64,000 nt of DNA from Natronorubrum halalkaliphilum (GTDB taxonomy: Archaea; Halobacteriota; Halobacteria; Halobacteriales; Natrialbaceae). Position 1 is the stretch's first letter; each line of letters opens with the position of its first letter. Below are positions 1 to 7,962 of this stretch, in pieces. The notes below the pieces were generated by a model. That model did no database searches. It was not told where the DNA came from and worked only from the letters and a program-made list of their open reading frames with translations. A program made the translations under genes and the position numbers. The stretch is taken from contig NZ_WUYX01000070.1 of the NCBI RefSeq assembly GCF_009834785.1, positions 21,622 to 85,621 of the forward strand. The letters run 5' to 3'.

Positions 1-204
1 GACGACGATGACGGGCTGATGGGCGACGATGACGACGACCTCATCGGAGACGACGATGACCGTCGGACGGACGATGACGGATTGATGGACGATGACGACG
101 ACGATCTGATTGGCGACGACGATGACGGACTGATGGACGACGATGATGGCCTGATGGACGACGACGATGACGATGACGACATCATCGGTGACGACACCCG
201 ATAG
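1..204 (+). CDS. Asp-rich repeat protein, C-terminal end only
   Basis: The reading frame is open from the window edge to a TAG at 202-204, so only the C-terminal 67 residues are visible. They are almost wholly Asp, broken by regularly spaced Gly-Leu-Met or Leu-Ile-Gly triplets, in units like DDDDGLMDDDD. An ATG at 19 is internal to the repeat and is not a convincing start. The same DDGLMDDD motif occurs in the lipoprotein at 44306-45010, so the two are probably related surface or secreted proteins. Such tails could bind cations or keep the surface hydrated in high salt; this is inference. The function of the missing N-terminal part is unknown. Confidence 0.7.
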   Translation, partial: DDDDGLMGDDDDDLIGDDDDRRTDDDGLMDDDDDDLIGDDDDGLMDDDDGLMDDDDDDDDIIGDDTR

Positions 205-466
205 TCACGTCATCACGCCAATCCGACGTCGCCTCCGCTGGCTACTCTCAATTTTCGATCGCCGATACCGACCCGAGAACTGATCGGTCGCTACCGACGG
301 GATAGTCGCTTCCGTTGGTTGCACTCGAGCCTTCGAGTCGAAAACTATCGACGGCTTCTCGCTCGAGCAGTTTGCGTCCGAAACGAGACAGTCGAGAAGA
401 CGCGCACTGGCGAAACGACCGTCCGGGACGGAAGATCGGACCGAGAAAAGCGGCTATAGAACGCCG

Positions 467-1684
467 TTACTCCGGCTGATCGGCGGCATCGATTGGGTCG
501 GTTTCGAGATCGTCGTCCTCCCGCGGCCCTCGTTCGACCGAGAGATCAGTGTCATCCTGTGACATCTGATCCCGGTCGGCATCGCGGTCGGCGTTTGGTT
601 CGGACTGACGGGCCTGTGACCGAGACGTCTCGAGTGCTTGTCCGGACGATCCCTCGCGCTGGCTCTGTCCTCGACGGTGACTGGTCGGTTGACGCTGTCG
701 ACGCTGATCGCGCTTGCCTCCTCCCGAATCGATCCGCTGTGAGTACTGCTCTCGGTGACGACCGCGGGTCGATCGATCGGGGCCCTGTTGGAACGGTTGT
801 GGTCCGTCCTGTGTCTGCTGATTCCGCGGCTGTTGATTCCGTGGTGTCGGTGACTGTTGGTTCCGGGGCTGCGGTGATGTTTGTGGCTGTTGATTCTGTG
901 ACTGTGGGTATCGATCCTGGCTCTGGTCCTGTCCCTGTCCTTGCCCCTGCCGAGTATCGCGCCCAGACTGGCTGTGCTGTTGTCCTCGAGCGGATTGGCC
1001 CTGAGACGGACTGGAGTCGGAGGGGCCCTGATCGTGATGGGGCTGCTGAGTCTGGGCCTGGTCCTCAAACTCTGTTTGTGATGGGGGCTGTCGGTCGATC
1101 GAACCGGACGGCTCACCGCCGTACGTGTTCTCCCGGGGGATCCATTCGCCGGCCTGTGCGTACTGCTGTGTCGGCTCCTGGGAGTGGGACTGCTGGACCC
1201 CCATCTGTTGGGCACCCGTCTGCCGTCCACTGCGCTGTTGCCCAGCCCGGGTGGCATCCGTCATGGGCCCGCCCGGTCCCTGCTGAAGTCTCGGCTGCTC
1301 GAGCATTTGCTGACCCCCCATCTGATTTGCTTCTAACTGTTGTTGCAACGGCGCCTGATTCGCGGCGTGCATCCCCTTCTCCATCGCGCGTTCCATCTCG
1401 GGCATAACGGCCTCGATCCCGTCCAGATAGCTCCGCATCATCGACCGGGTGAACTGCTGGCCCGGGAACCCCTGCAGCATCGACATCGTCATCTCGAGTC
1501 CCCGTTGCTGAGCCGTCTCCTGCCACTGAATCGCACTCAGGCTCATTCGCACGATGTTCCGCTGGAGATCCATCGCCTGCTCGATGGCGTCCCGTCCCTG
1601 ATTGATCGTCGTCTGTTGGAGTTGTGCCGTTGGATCGTGCTGTGACTGCTGAGATCGGTGTTGATGTTGGTGTTGGTCCGTCAT
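467..1684 (-). CDS. Gln-rich low-complexity protein
   Basis: This encodes 405 residues from the ATG at 1684. The frame stays open to 1855, but the upstream part has no coding character, and the chosen start begins MTDQHQHQH. After a short His/Gln N-terminus comes an ordered-looking helical region (about residues 20-110, with Met-rich segments such as SMLQGFPGQQF and MPEMERAMEKGM). The remaining roughly 290 residues are dominated by Gln, Arg, Ser, Pro and Gly and end in a very acidic tail. The helical part is reminiscent of granule-associated phasin-type helices, but no pha genes are nearby and I do not assign that function. Large ORFs on the other strand are shadows of the biased codons. Confidence 0.75.
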   Translation of the reverse strand: MTDQHQHQHRSQQSQHDPTAQLQQTTINQGRDAIEQAMDLQRNIVRMSLSAIQWQETAQQRGLEMTMSMLQGFPGQQFTRSMMRSYLDGIEAVMPEMERAMEKGMHAANQAPLQQQLEANQMGGQQMLEQPRLQQGPGGPMTDATRAGQQRSGRQTGAQQMGVQQSHSQEPTQQYAQAGEWIPRENTYGGEPSGSIDRQPPSQTEFEDQAQTQQPHHDQGPSDSSPSQGQSARGQQHSQSGRDTRQGQGQGQDQSQDRYPQSQNQQPQTSPQPRNQQSPTPRNQQPRNQQTQDGPQPFQQGPDRSTRGRHREQYSQRIDSGGGKRDQRRQRQPTSHRRGQSQREGSSGQALETSRSQARQSEPNADRDADRDQMSQDDTDLSVERGPREDDDLETDPIDAADQPE

Positions 1685-1951
1685 CGGTTTCACTCGAGGA
1701 TCGCTCGATCCTCGCTGGCACGTACGGCGAGCGAGCATCGTATAAAGGTCGCCGTCAGTTCCAGCCGAAAGGAGTCGACCACCGACTGAAACGATTCTGA
1801 ACGCGCGACCAACGCGGTGAAATAACGGCACACGCGGCCAAAGAACACCGTTCAAATTCCCACTGCAGCTCCTGTGTAATCACACTGCGATCCGTCGCCA
1901 ATCGGTAGTTAGCTCGGCGTAACAGGTTCTTGGGAGACTGTTATCGACGGT

Positions 1952-2833
1952 TCAGGGATCTGCATTCGAATCCGAATCCGGACCTGGAACCGAATTCGAC
2001 TCTGTCTCCGGCTCACCGTGTGTCACACCCTCCCGTTCGTCCGCCTGCATGCGACGCAGTGCTGCCCGCCCGTTGCTCGCTTCGTAGCCGAAGAAAACGT
2101 TCTTCCCGTAGGCCTGGGCGACTTCGGTGGCGTGGATCAGGTTGTCGATATCGATGTTTATCGCGTACAATTCGATGCTGAACGGCGTCTCGAGTGCGCT
2201 CTCGAACCCGCGGGCGATCGTCTCGAGCCAGTAGGTCGTCTCGTAGGCCATGTCGTACAGTGGGACGACGAACTCGTCGACGTGTTCCTCGAGGGCCGCG
2301 AGATCGATCCCGGCGCGCTCGTAGAGGTGGCCGGGGTAGGGGTCGGGGTAGAGCGTCATGTAGACGCGACCGGGAATGCGATCGACGGCTTCCTCGACGA
2401 ACTCGGTGATGACGCTGGCGCGCCACTCGAAGCGGTCGTCGTACTCGCTCGCCTCGAAGGACTGCTCGCAGACGCCACAGCGACAGTATTCGTCGCGCGG
2501 GAACCCGATATCGTCGAGTCGGACGTCCTCGTTCGCGTCGACGCAGTCGTCGATGACGTCGAACAGGCCCTCGCGGTAATCCTCGCGACTGGGGCAGATG
2601 TACGCCCAGTCGAAGTACTCTCGGTCTCGCGTGGCCGGGCGGCCGAAGTCGTCGACGGGAACGAGCGACGGATCGGCGTCCGCTGCAGCGTTGTCGCCGA
2701 AGCAAGACACCATGTTTACGCCGTCTTCGATCGGTTCGGCGGACCGGCCGGTAACGTCTTTGACCTCGTAGAATCCGCGATCGAACTCCGGCCACCGGAC
2801 TTCTTCAGCGTTACGCGTGACGACGCCGTACAT
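1952..2833 (-). CDS. Putative TIM-barrel, glycosidase-like protein
   Basis: This encodes 293 residues. Features include a Tyr/Trp/Asp-rich barrel-like pattern (DDIGFPRDEY, VYMTLYPDPYPG, FVVPLYDMAYET, IELYAINIDID) and a CRCGVC cysteine cluster at residues 117-122. The pattern resembles the putative glycosyl-hydrolase-like TIM-barrel families in which Asp/Glu side chains sit at strand ends, but no catalytic pair can be named with certainty. The last 20 or so residues are a Ser/Asp/Pro-rich tail. It lies downstream of the pyrBI genes on the same strand, separated by a 39-residue membrane peptide gene. Its substrate is unknown. Confidence 0.6.
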   Translation of the reverse strand: MYGVVTRNAEEVRWPEFDRGFYEVKDVTGRSAEPIEDGVNMVSCFGDNAAADADPSLVPVDDFGRPATRDREYFDWAYICPSREDYREGLFDVIDDCVDANEDVRLDDIGFPRDEYCRCGVCEQSFEASEYDDRFEWRASVITEFVEEAVDRIPGRVYMTLYPDPYPGHLYERAGIDLAALEEHVDEFVVPLYDMAYETTYWLETIARGFESALETPFSIELYAINIDIDNLIHATEVAQAYGKNVFFGYEASNGRAALRRMQADEREGVTHGEPETESNSVPGPDSDSNADP

Positions 2834-2891
2834 AACTCACCGTACGACGCCGTCGCCGTAAGCCGTTCGGAATCGAACGGGGGGTGTTCGA

Positions 2892-3011
2892 TTACTCGAC
2901 CGGTTCGTACTCGACTTCTTCGATATCGACATCGGAGGAGCCGCCGGAAACGACTTTCCAGAGAACGGCGATGACGAACAGGGCAACCAGGATTTTGACT
3001 GTACGTGACAT
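2892..3011 (-). CDS. 39-residue single-pass membrane peptide
   Basis: An ATG at 3011 opens 39 codons ending in TAA at 2892-2894. The product starts MSRTVKI, continues with a hydrophobic helix (about residues 6-18, ILVALFVIAVLW) and finishes with an acidic cytosolic or external tail ending EEVEYEPVE. Codon third positions are GC-rich, as in neighbouring genes, which supports real coding. It sits 58 bases upstream of the barrel-protein gene and downstream of pyrI, all on the minus strand. No function can be named; a small membrane anchor or regulator is plausible. Confidence 0.6.
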   Translation of the reverse strand: MSRTVKILVALFVIAVLWKVVSGGSSDVDIEEVEYEPVE

Positions 3012-3122
3012 GTACAGTCGAACAATGTATTGACAGACACTTAGATATTCGGGATACTCATCGATGCCTGAAGATCAAACCGGATCGTTACGGAAACTAC
3101 AGCAGTCCGGATCCGAGGCCGG

Positions 3123-3611
3123 TCAGGTGTCGATCAGCGAGGCGATCCCCCTACGAACGATCGTCTCGCAGTACGCACAACGGACGCCATCGTCGAGCAC
3201 CTCGAACCGGGACACGACTGGCTCTCCTCCGGTCGTGATACAGCCCGGATTGGGACACGAGAGGACGCCCTCGACGGCACCGGGGCGTTCGACGCGGTGT
3301 TTCTCGATCACCTCGTAGTCGCGAACGATGTTGATCGTGGCGTCCGGCGCGATCAGCGAGAGCACGTCGACCTCGTCCTGACTGAGCTCCCGGCCCTCTA
3401 CCTTGACGATGTCCTTGCGCGCCAGGCGATCCGACGGAACGTTCATCCCGACCGAGACCTCCTCGCCGTCGCTCCCGTCGATGCCGAGAATTGCGAGGAC
3501 GTTCAGCGCCTGACCGCCCCGAACGTGGTCGATAACGGTCCCGCTGCGAATCTTGCTGACCCGCAACTCGTGGTCGTCGTGGCCGTCGTGGTGGTCGTGA
3601 TCGTCACTCAT
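3123..3611 (-). CDS. pyrI: Aspartate carbamoyltransferase regulatory subunit
   Basis: This is the regulatory chain of aspartate transcarbamylase, which binds nucleotide effectors and joins catalytic trimers into the holoenzyme of de novo pyrimidine synthesis. The 162-residue product has an unusual His/Asp-rich N-terminus ([15 protein letters not shown]) before the allosteric domain ([14 protein letters not shown]). It has the C-terminal zinc domain with four cysteines in the pattern CPNPGC ... CAYC. The start at 3611 is chosen because it overlaps the pyrB stop codon by 8 bases, indicating translational coupling in a pyrB-pyrI operon. The His-rich leader might bind metal, which is inference. 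Confidence 0.97.
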   Translation of the reverse strand: MSDDHDHHDGHDDHELRVSKIRSGTVIDHVRGGQALNVLAILGIDGSDGEEVSVGMNVPSDRLARKDIVKVEGRELSQDEVDVLSLIAPDATINIVRDYEVIEKHRVERPGAVEGVLSCPNPGCITTGGEPVVSRFEVLDDGVRCAYCETIVRRGIASLIDT

Positions 3612-4539
3612 CGCGTTCACCCCCCGTCTCGCTGAGCAACAGATCGAGCAGCGCCATCCGCACCGGGACACCGTTGTGCGCCTGCTCGAAGTAGGCCGCG
3701 TGCTCCGTCTCGTCGATCGACGGCGCGATTTCGTCGACGCGCGGCAGGGGATGCATGATGGTCAACTCGTCGCTCGCGACCTCGAGCGTCTCGAGATCGA
3801 TCTGGTACTCGCCCGCGACTTTCTGATACTCGTTCTCGTCGGGGAACCGCTCGCGCTGAATCCGGGTCATATAGAGGACGTCCAGCGACGGCAGGACTTC
3901 CTCCAGCGAGTCGTGCTCGCGGACCTGTGCGCCGTCGCCCGCCTGATGCAGGTCGTAGACGACCTCGCGGGGCAACTGCAGACTCTCCGGGCTGATGAAA
4001 TGCTGGTGGGCGTCGAAGTTCGTCAGCGCGTAGGCCAGCGAGTGGACGGTCCGGCCGTACTTCAGGTCGCCCATGATCCCGATCGTCAGGTCGTCCAATC
4101 CGGCGTTTTCCCGAATCGTGTACAGATCGAGCAGCGTCTGAGTTGGATGGTGGCCCGCTCCGTCGCCGGCGTTCAACAGCGGCACGTCGACGAATTCGCT
4201 GGCCATCGTCGCCGCACCCTGTTTGGGGTGGCGCAAGACGAGTGCGTCGGCGTACCCCTCGATGACGCGGACGGTGTCCGCGAGCGTCTCGCCTTTCTTT
4301 ACGCTCGAGGATTCGACGGACCCCATGTCGACGACGTCGCCCCCGAGTCGTTTCATTGCAGCTTCGAAGCTCATCTTCGTCCGCGTGCTCGGCTCGAAAA
4401 AGAGGAGGCCGAGCAACGTGTTCGCGTGACGGTCGGCGACGGTCGACGGATCAGCGTCGATTTCGGCCGCCCGGTCGAGGACCGTTTCGATGTCCGCCCG
4501 CGAGAGTTGTTTGCTCGTGATGAGGTGATCGTGACGCAT
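3604..4539 (-). CDS. pyrB: Aspartate carbamoyltransferase catalytic subunit
   Basis: The enzyme transfers the carbamoyl group from carbamoyl phosphate to aspartate, the committed step of pyrimidine synthesis. The 311-residue protein starts MRHDHLITS at 4539; an upstream in-frame Met at 4626 would add 29 residues not typical of the family. The carbamoyl-phosphate loop STRTK is at residues 51-55, the HPTQ motif follows mid-protein, and HPLPRVDEI marks the aspartate domain. Length is normal for the family (about 300-310). The 3' end overlaps pyrI. The divergent gene at 4694 shares the 154-base upstream region. Confidence 0.97.
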   Translation of the reverse strand: MRHDHLITSKQLSRADIETVLDRAAEIDADPSTVADRHANTLLGLLFFEPSTRTKMSFEAAMKRLGGDVVDMGSVESSSVKKGETLADTVRVIEGYADALVLRHPKQGAATMASEFVDVPLLNAGDGAGHHPTQTLLDLYTIRENAGLDDLTIGIMGDLKYGRTVHSLAYALTNFDAHQHFISPESLQLPREVVYDLHQAGDGAQVREHDSLEEVLPSLDVLYMTRIQRERFPDENEYQKVAGEYQIDLETLEVASDELTIMHPLPRVDEIAPSIDETEHAAYFEQAHNGVPVRMALLDLLLSETGGERDE

Positions 4540-4693
4540 TCGTTCGTGTTGGCTCTTGCCGGCCCCTTGAATCTCTCCATTCGCAGTCGACTGCGCTCCG
4601 CCCGACCCGATTCTCACGGACGACACTGGCCGACGAGACGTTGTATCGAAGCCAAAGAGTTATGCGGGCACTGGGGCAATTGAGCACAATTGT

Positions 4694-5320
4694 ATGGTCG
4701 GTCGGCTGGAAACCGGAATCGACGTGCTGGATCGGAAGCTCGACGGTGGGTTACCTCCGGGGTGTGTCGTCGCGTACACTGCCAAGCCAGCCAGCCAGTC
4801 GGAGCTGCTCCTGTACGAACTCACGGCCGCCCGCGGAACGCTGTACCTCTCGACCGAACGCTCGGCCGACGCCGTCACGCACGCGATCGAAAGCTCACCG
4901 TCCGCCGTCGGCAGTCCGACCGTTCGACACGTCACCAGCGACGACCCGCTCGAGGAAGCGACCCAACTCATCAGTGCCCTGCCCGACGGTGCCAACCTCA
5001 TCATCGACACGATGGACGTCCTGGAACGATCCGACACCGACGACTACGTCGAGTTTTGTAACGAACTCAAAACACACATGCTCGAGACCGGATCGATCGC
5101 AGTGTTACACTGTCTGAAGAGCGACGACGAACCCGCAAACCGCTCGCGGACGTTCCACGCGGCCGACGCCGTCTTCGATCTCCGGACCATGATCGCCGGC
5201 AGCGAACTCGAGAGTCACCTCACGATTCCCAAGTTCCGCGGCGGGAGTCAGCCGACCGAGGCGATCAAACTCGAACTGACGGAGGAAGTGGCGATCGATA
5301 CGAGTCGGGATATCGCTTGA
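4694..5320 (+). CDS. RecA/KaiC-like protein with degenerate Walker A
   Basis: This 208-residue protein has the layout of haloarchaeal RAD55/KaiC-like ATPases: an N-terminal GIDVLDRKLDGGLPPG, a Walker-B-like strand LIIDTMDVL near residues 100-108, and a FRGGSQPTEAIKLE region typical of the C-terminal part. However, the P-loop position reads AYTAKPASQSE instead of GxxGxGKS/T, so ATP binding in the usual way is unlikely. The core is therefore probably a regulatory or scaffolding pseudo-ATPase. It is divergent from pyrB. I do not recognise a more specific name. Confidence 0.75.
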   Translation: MVGRLETGIDVLDRKLDGGLPPGCVVAYTAKPASQSELLLYELTAARGTLYLSTERSADAVTHAIESSPSAVGSPTVRHVTSDDPLEEATQLISALPDGANLIIDTMDVLERSDTDDYVEFCNELKTHMLETGSIAVLHCLKSDDEPANRSRTFHAADAVFDLRTMIAGSELESHLTIPKFRGGSQPTEAIKLELTEEVAIDTSRDIA

Positions 5321-5431
5321 TCGTTTTGTCTCCTGGCTGCCTAATCGCCCGATATCCGCCGCCTGAAAACGCTGAACTCTCGAGCGGTGTGAGAAGAACC
5401 GATGGCTCGTTACATCGAACGCAGACGTCAA

Positions 5432-5941
5432 CTACTCGGATCGAACCTCGATCGAGCCGACCATGTCGTCTTCGTGGGCCTCACAGAGGTAGATCTCCAT
5501 CTCTTCGGTCGCTTCGACGGTGAGGGAGGTCGTTTCACCTTCCTCCTCGACAAAACTCGTCGCCTCGGCTGGGCCATCCTCGTCCCAGATTGCGAAGTTG
5601 TGATTACTGCCGTCCCTATTCGTCCAGAGAAACTCGTACTCCGATCCCTCGTAGAGTGCAATATCCGGGTTTTCGATATCCTCGATAACAGACGGTCTTC
5701 GACCGACCCAGCCGTCTTCGCTGGCGTCGAACTCGATCGTCTCGACGTCGTCCCACTCCTCGTCCCAGTCGTCTTCCGGCGGGTCGGCTTGCTCGTCCTC
5801 TTCCGACTCACGTTCGTCGTCGCGATCGGTTTCTCCCGGGTCACCGCCCCCTTCGGTACACCCTGCAAGGATCCCAGCAGCGGCCGCTACGCCGCCGATT
5901 CGAAGAAACGTCCGTCGTGAACGCGGATTCGGTCGTTTCAT
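5432..5941 (-). CDS. Tat lipoprotein, halocyanin-like blue copper protein
   Basis: The 169-residue product begins MKRPNPRSRRTFLRIGG, a twin-arginine signal, and has a lipobox ending in Cys28 (GILAGC). A 40-residue acidic linker rich in Asp/Glu leads to a cupredoxin domain with a plausible type 1 copper site: His114 (SNHNF), Cys153, His156 and Met160 (CEAHEDDM). It probably acts as a membrane-anchored one-electron carrier outside the cell. The ATG at 5941 is chosen over an in-frame Met 30 codons upstream because the Tat motif then sits at the N-terminus and a TATA box lies 23-30 bases before it. Confidence 0.85.
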   Translation of the reverse strand: MKRPNPRSRRTFLRIGGVAAAAGILAGCTEGGGDPGETDRDDERESEEDEQADPPEDDWDEEWDDVETIEFDASEDGWVGRRPSVIEDIENPDIALYEGSEYEFLWTNRDGSNHNFAIWDEDGPAEATSFVEEEGETTSLTVEATEEMEIYLCEAHEDDMVGSIEVRSE

Positions 5942-6253
5942 TGTACGGCGTAGGTGGCCGACGAAAATAAACGACTTGCGGACACTTGCGTGGCCGGTGG
6001 GAAACTCGGCCCGCCAGCGGAGAAATCGCACCCTCGACTACGGTTTCGACCGGCACGAACGCGGGCCGTTCCCGAACGGCTGCTACGGTTCCTGTCCGTC
6101 AGTACCGACGCACCGACAGCCGCCGTGGCTCACTGATCGATACAACAGTCCGTCTGACTCTCGCACAAAACGACGGTCGGCTCCACACCGACACCGTTCG
6201 GTGGCGGTTCCTGACAGTGTCGTTCGAAAAATTCGGCTCTCGGGCTGTGTCGC
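5942..6253. other. 312-base gene-free stretch
   Basis: This lies between the copper lipoprotein start and the FKBP gene end, both on the minus strand. Apart from the TATA box at 5964-5971 I see no coding frame with normal codon bias, no strong repeat and no tRNA. The ORFs crossing it are Arg/Ser-rich and look spurious. Confidence 0.6.
5964..5971 (-). promoter_or_regulatory. TATA box of the copper lipoprotein gene
   Basis: The minus strand reads TTTATTTT here, 23-30 bases before the ATG at 5941. That spacing implies a leaderless transcript, as is common in haloarchaea, and supports the chosen start. Confidence 0.55.
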
Positions 6254-7225
6254 TTACTCTTCGGCGCCTTCGAGTTCTTCGACGATCTCGTCGGCATCGA
6301 CGTCGGCGTCCTCGAGGGCCTCCTCGATGTCGCCGCCGCCCATACCGCCCATGCCGCCCATCATACCGCCCATACCCATGCCACCCATGCCGTCGATGAC
6401 TTCCTGGACGATGACGCGGTCGACGCCGACCTTCTCGATGACGTCCTGTCCGATCTGCTGTTTGCCCATCATCCACTGCTGATTCATCGTCATCTGGGGC
6501 GTGGCCTCGAGGTAGAGCGTCTCCTTCTCGACGGTCTCGGTCTCGAACTCCGGTTCGGCGGGTTCGTCGTCTTCGTCCTCGTCCTCGTCCTCATCAGGCT
6601 CGACGGGAACCTCCTCCTCGACTTCGTCCGTCTCGATCCAGAGGTCGGGCTCCATCCCGAGGTACATCTCGAACAGGCCGGACGCCTGCTGTTCGCGGTC
6701 CTCGACGGTGTCGGCGACCGTGTACTCGTACTCGACGTCCTCGCCGGCCAGCGGGTGGTTGAAGTCGACCCGCGCGCGGCCGCCGATGATGGTGCTGATG
6801 TAGCCCTGCTGGCCGTCGATCTGGACGTTCGCACCGGGGTAGCGGTCGTCCTCGTCGATTTTCTCGGCGCTGACGGTCTGGACGTCGTCAGGGTCGTACT
6901 CGCCGAAGGCGTCTTCGGCATCGATCGTTACGGTGCCGGAGTCGCCGGGCTCGCTGCCGACGATGGCCTCCTCGACGCCTTCGAAGATGTGGCCTTCGCC
7001 CAGGATGATCGTTCGCGGCTTGAACTCCTGGCCCTGGTCGTCGACGCCCTCTTCCTCGGCAACTTCGGGGTCGGTCGTGTCGACCAGCTGGTCGTCCTCG
7101 GCGGTGTATGCGGTGTACTCGATCTCGACGAAATCGCCGTGCTGCAGTCCGTCGGCGTTCTCGTCTCCTTCTGCGTCAACGTCATCGGCCTGCTCCTCGA
7201 GCTCGGCCTCCTGTTCCTCGGTCAT
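6254..7225 (-). CDS. slyD: Long FKBP-type peptidyl-prolyl isomerase with Met-Gly tail
   Basis: This 323-residue prolyl isomerase/chaperone begins MTEEQEAELEEQ; the frame extends upstream only as non-coding Arg/Ser-rich sequence. The FKBP domain (GDFVEIEYTAYTAEDDQLVDTT, split here by the family's normal insert, then NHPLAGEDVEYEY) is followed by a long archaeal C-terminal extension. This carries a poly-Asp/Glu linker near residues 205-225 and a beta domain (ETLYLEATPQMTMNQQWM). Near residues 280-298 is a Met/Gly repeat (MGGMGMGGMMGGMGGMGG) before an acidic end. The Met-Gly segment resembles the flexible GGM tails of GroEL and thermosomes. The slyD name is by family and less certain than the activity. 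Confidence 0.9.
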   Translation of the reverse strand: MTEEQEAELEEQADDVDAEGDENADGLQHGDFVEIEYTAYTAEDDQLVDTTDPEVAEEEGVDDQGQEFKPRTIILGEGHIFEGVEEAIVGSEPGDSGTVTIDAEDAFGEYDPDDVQTVSAEKIDEDDRYPGANVQIDGQQGYISTIIGGRARVDFNHPLAGEDVEYEYTVADTVEDREQQASGLFEMYLGMEPDLWIETDEVEEEVPVEPDEDEDEDEDDEPAEPEFETETVEKETLYLEATPQMTMNQQWMMGKQQIGQDVIEKVGVDRVIVQEVIDGMGGMGMGGMMGGMGGMGGGDIEEALEDADVDADEIVEELEGAEE

Positions 7226-7313
7226 ACGTTGTACGTCCCGCCGTCGACATTTAAGTACGACGCTTTGCGCCGAGAACGACCGATACTTACGGGCGCTCGC
7301 CGTTCCCCCGGCC

Positions 7314-7871
7314 ATGTACGAAGTCGAAGTGAAGGTGCCCGCGGCGCTCGAGGCCGTCCGTTCTCGACTCGAGGCCCTCGGCGCGGACCGAGAGGGGACT
7401 ATCGTGCAGGCGGACACGTACTACGACGCGCCCCACCGTTCGTTCGTCGACACCGACGAGGCGCTGCGGATCCGCCGCGAGTCGAATCCCGAGTCAGGGA
7501 CCGACGAGACCCGCATCACCTACAAGGGCCCGCTGCTCGACGACGAATCAAAGAGCCGCGAGGAGTTCGAAACGGCGGTCGGCGACGGCGAGACGATGGA
7601 CGCCGTCCTGACGCACCTCGGCTTCGAACCCGCCGCAACGGTTCGCAAGGAGCGGGAACGCTACGGCCTCGAGGGCGATGGCTATAGCTATACGGTCACG
7701 CTCGATTCGGTCGACGACGTCGGCGAGTACGTCGAGGTCGAAACGGACGTCGAACGCGAAGCCGACCTCGAGCCGGCTCGAGAAGGGGCGTACGACGTTC
7801 TCGAACGGCTCGAACTCGATCCAACCGAGCAGCTTCGAACCTCGTATCTGGGACTGTTACTCGAGTCTTGA
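7314..7871 (+). CDS. CYTH domain protein (class IV adenylate cyclase/CyaB-like)
   Basis: This 185-residue CYTH-fold protein begins MYEVEVKV with the hallmark ExExK signature at its N-terminus. Further charged strands typical of the triphosphate tunnel follow (ALRIRRES, RITYKGPLL, YVEVETD). CYTH proteins hydrolyse or cyclise nucleotide or inorganic triphosphates; archaeal CyaB-like members include adenylate cyclases and thiamine- or inorganic triphosphatases, so the substrate is open. The ATG at 7314 is preferred over ORF starts further upstream because homology begins exactly there. It is divergent from the FKBP gene with 88 bases between. Confidence 0.88.
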   Translation: MYEVEVKVPAALEAVRSRLEALGADREGTIVQADTYYDAPHRSFVDTDEALRIRRESNPESGTDETRITYKGPLLDDESKSREEFETAVGDGETMDAVLTHLGFEPAATVRKERERYGLEGDGYSYTVTLDSVDDVGEYVEVETDVEREADLEPAREGAYDVLERLELDPTEQLRTSYLGLLLES

Positions 7872-7930
7872 ACGCGGTGGCTGTCACGTATTACCACCAG
7901 GTATTTTTCGAACCCATCCTGTTTCCGCAA

Positions 7931-7939
7931 GTTATAGAA
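7931..7939 (+). promoter_or_regulatory. TATA box of methionine adenosyltransferase gene
   Basis: GTTATAGAA lies 24-32 bases before the ATG at 7963, the spacing expected for a leaderless haloarchaeal promoter. Confidence 0.55.
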
Positions 7940-7962
7940 CCACCGTCCGCCAATTCCCCCTA

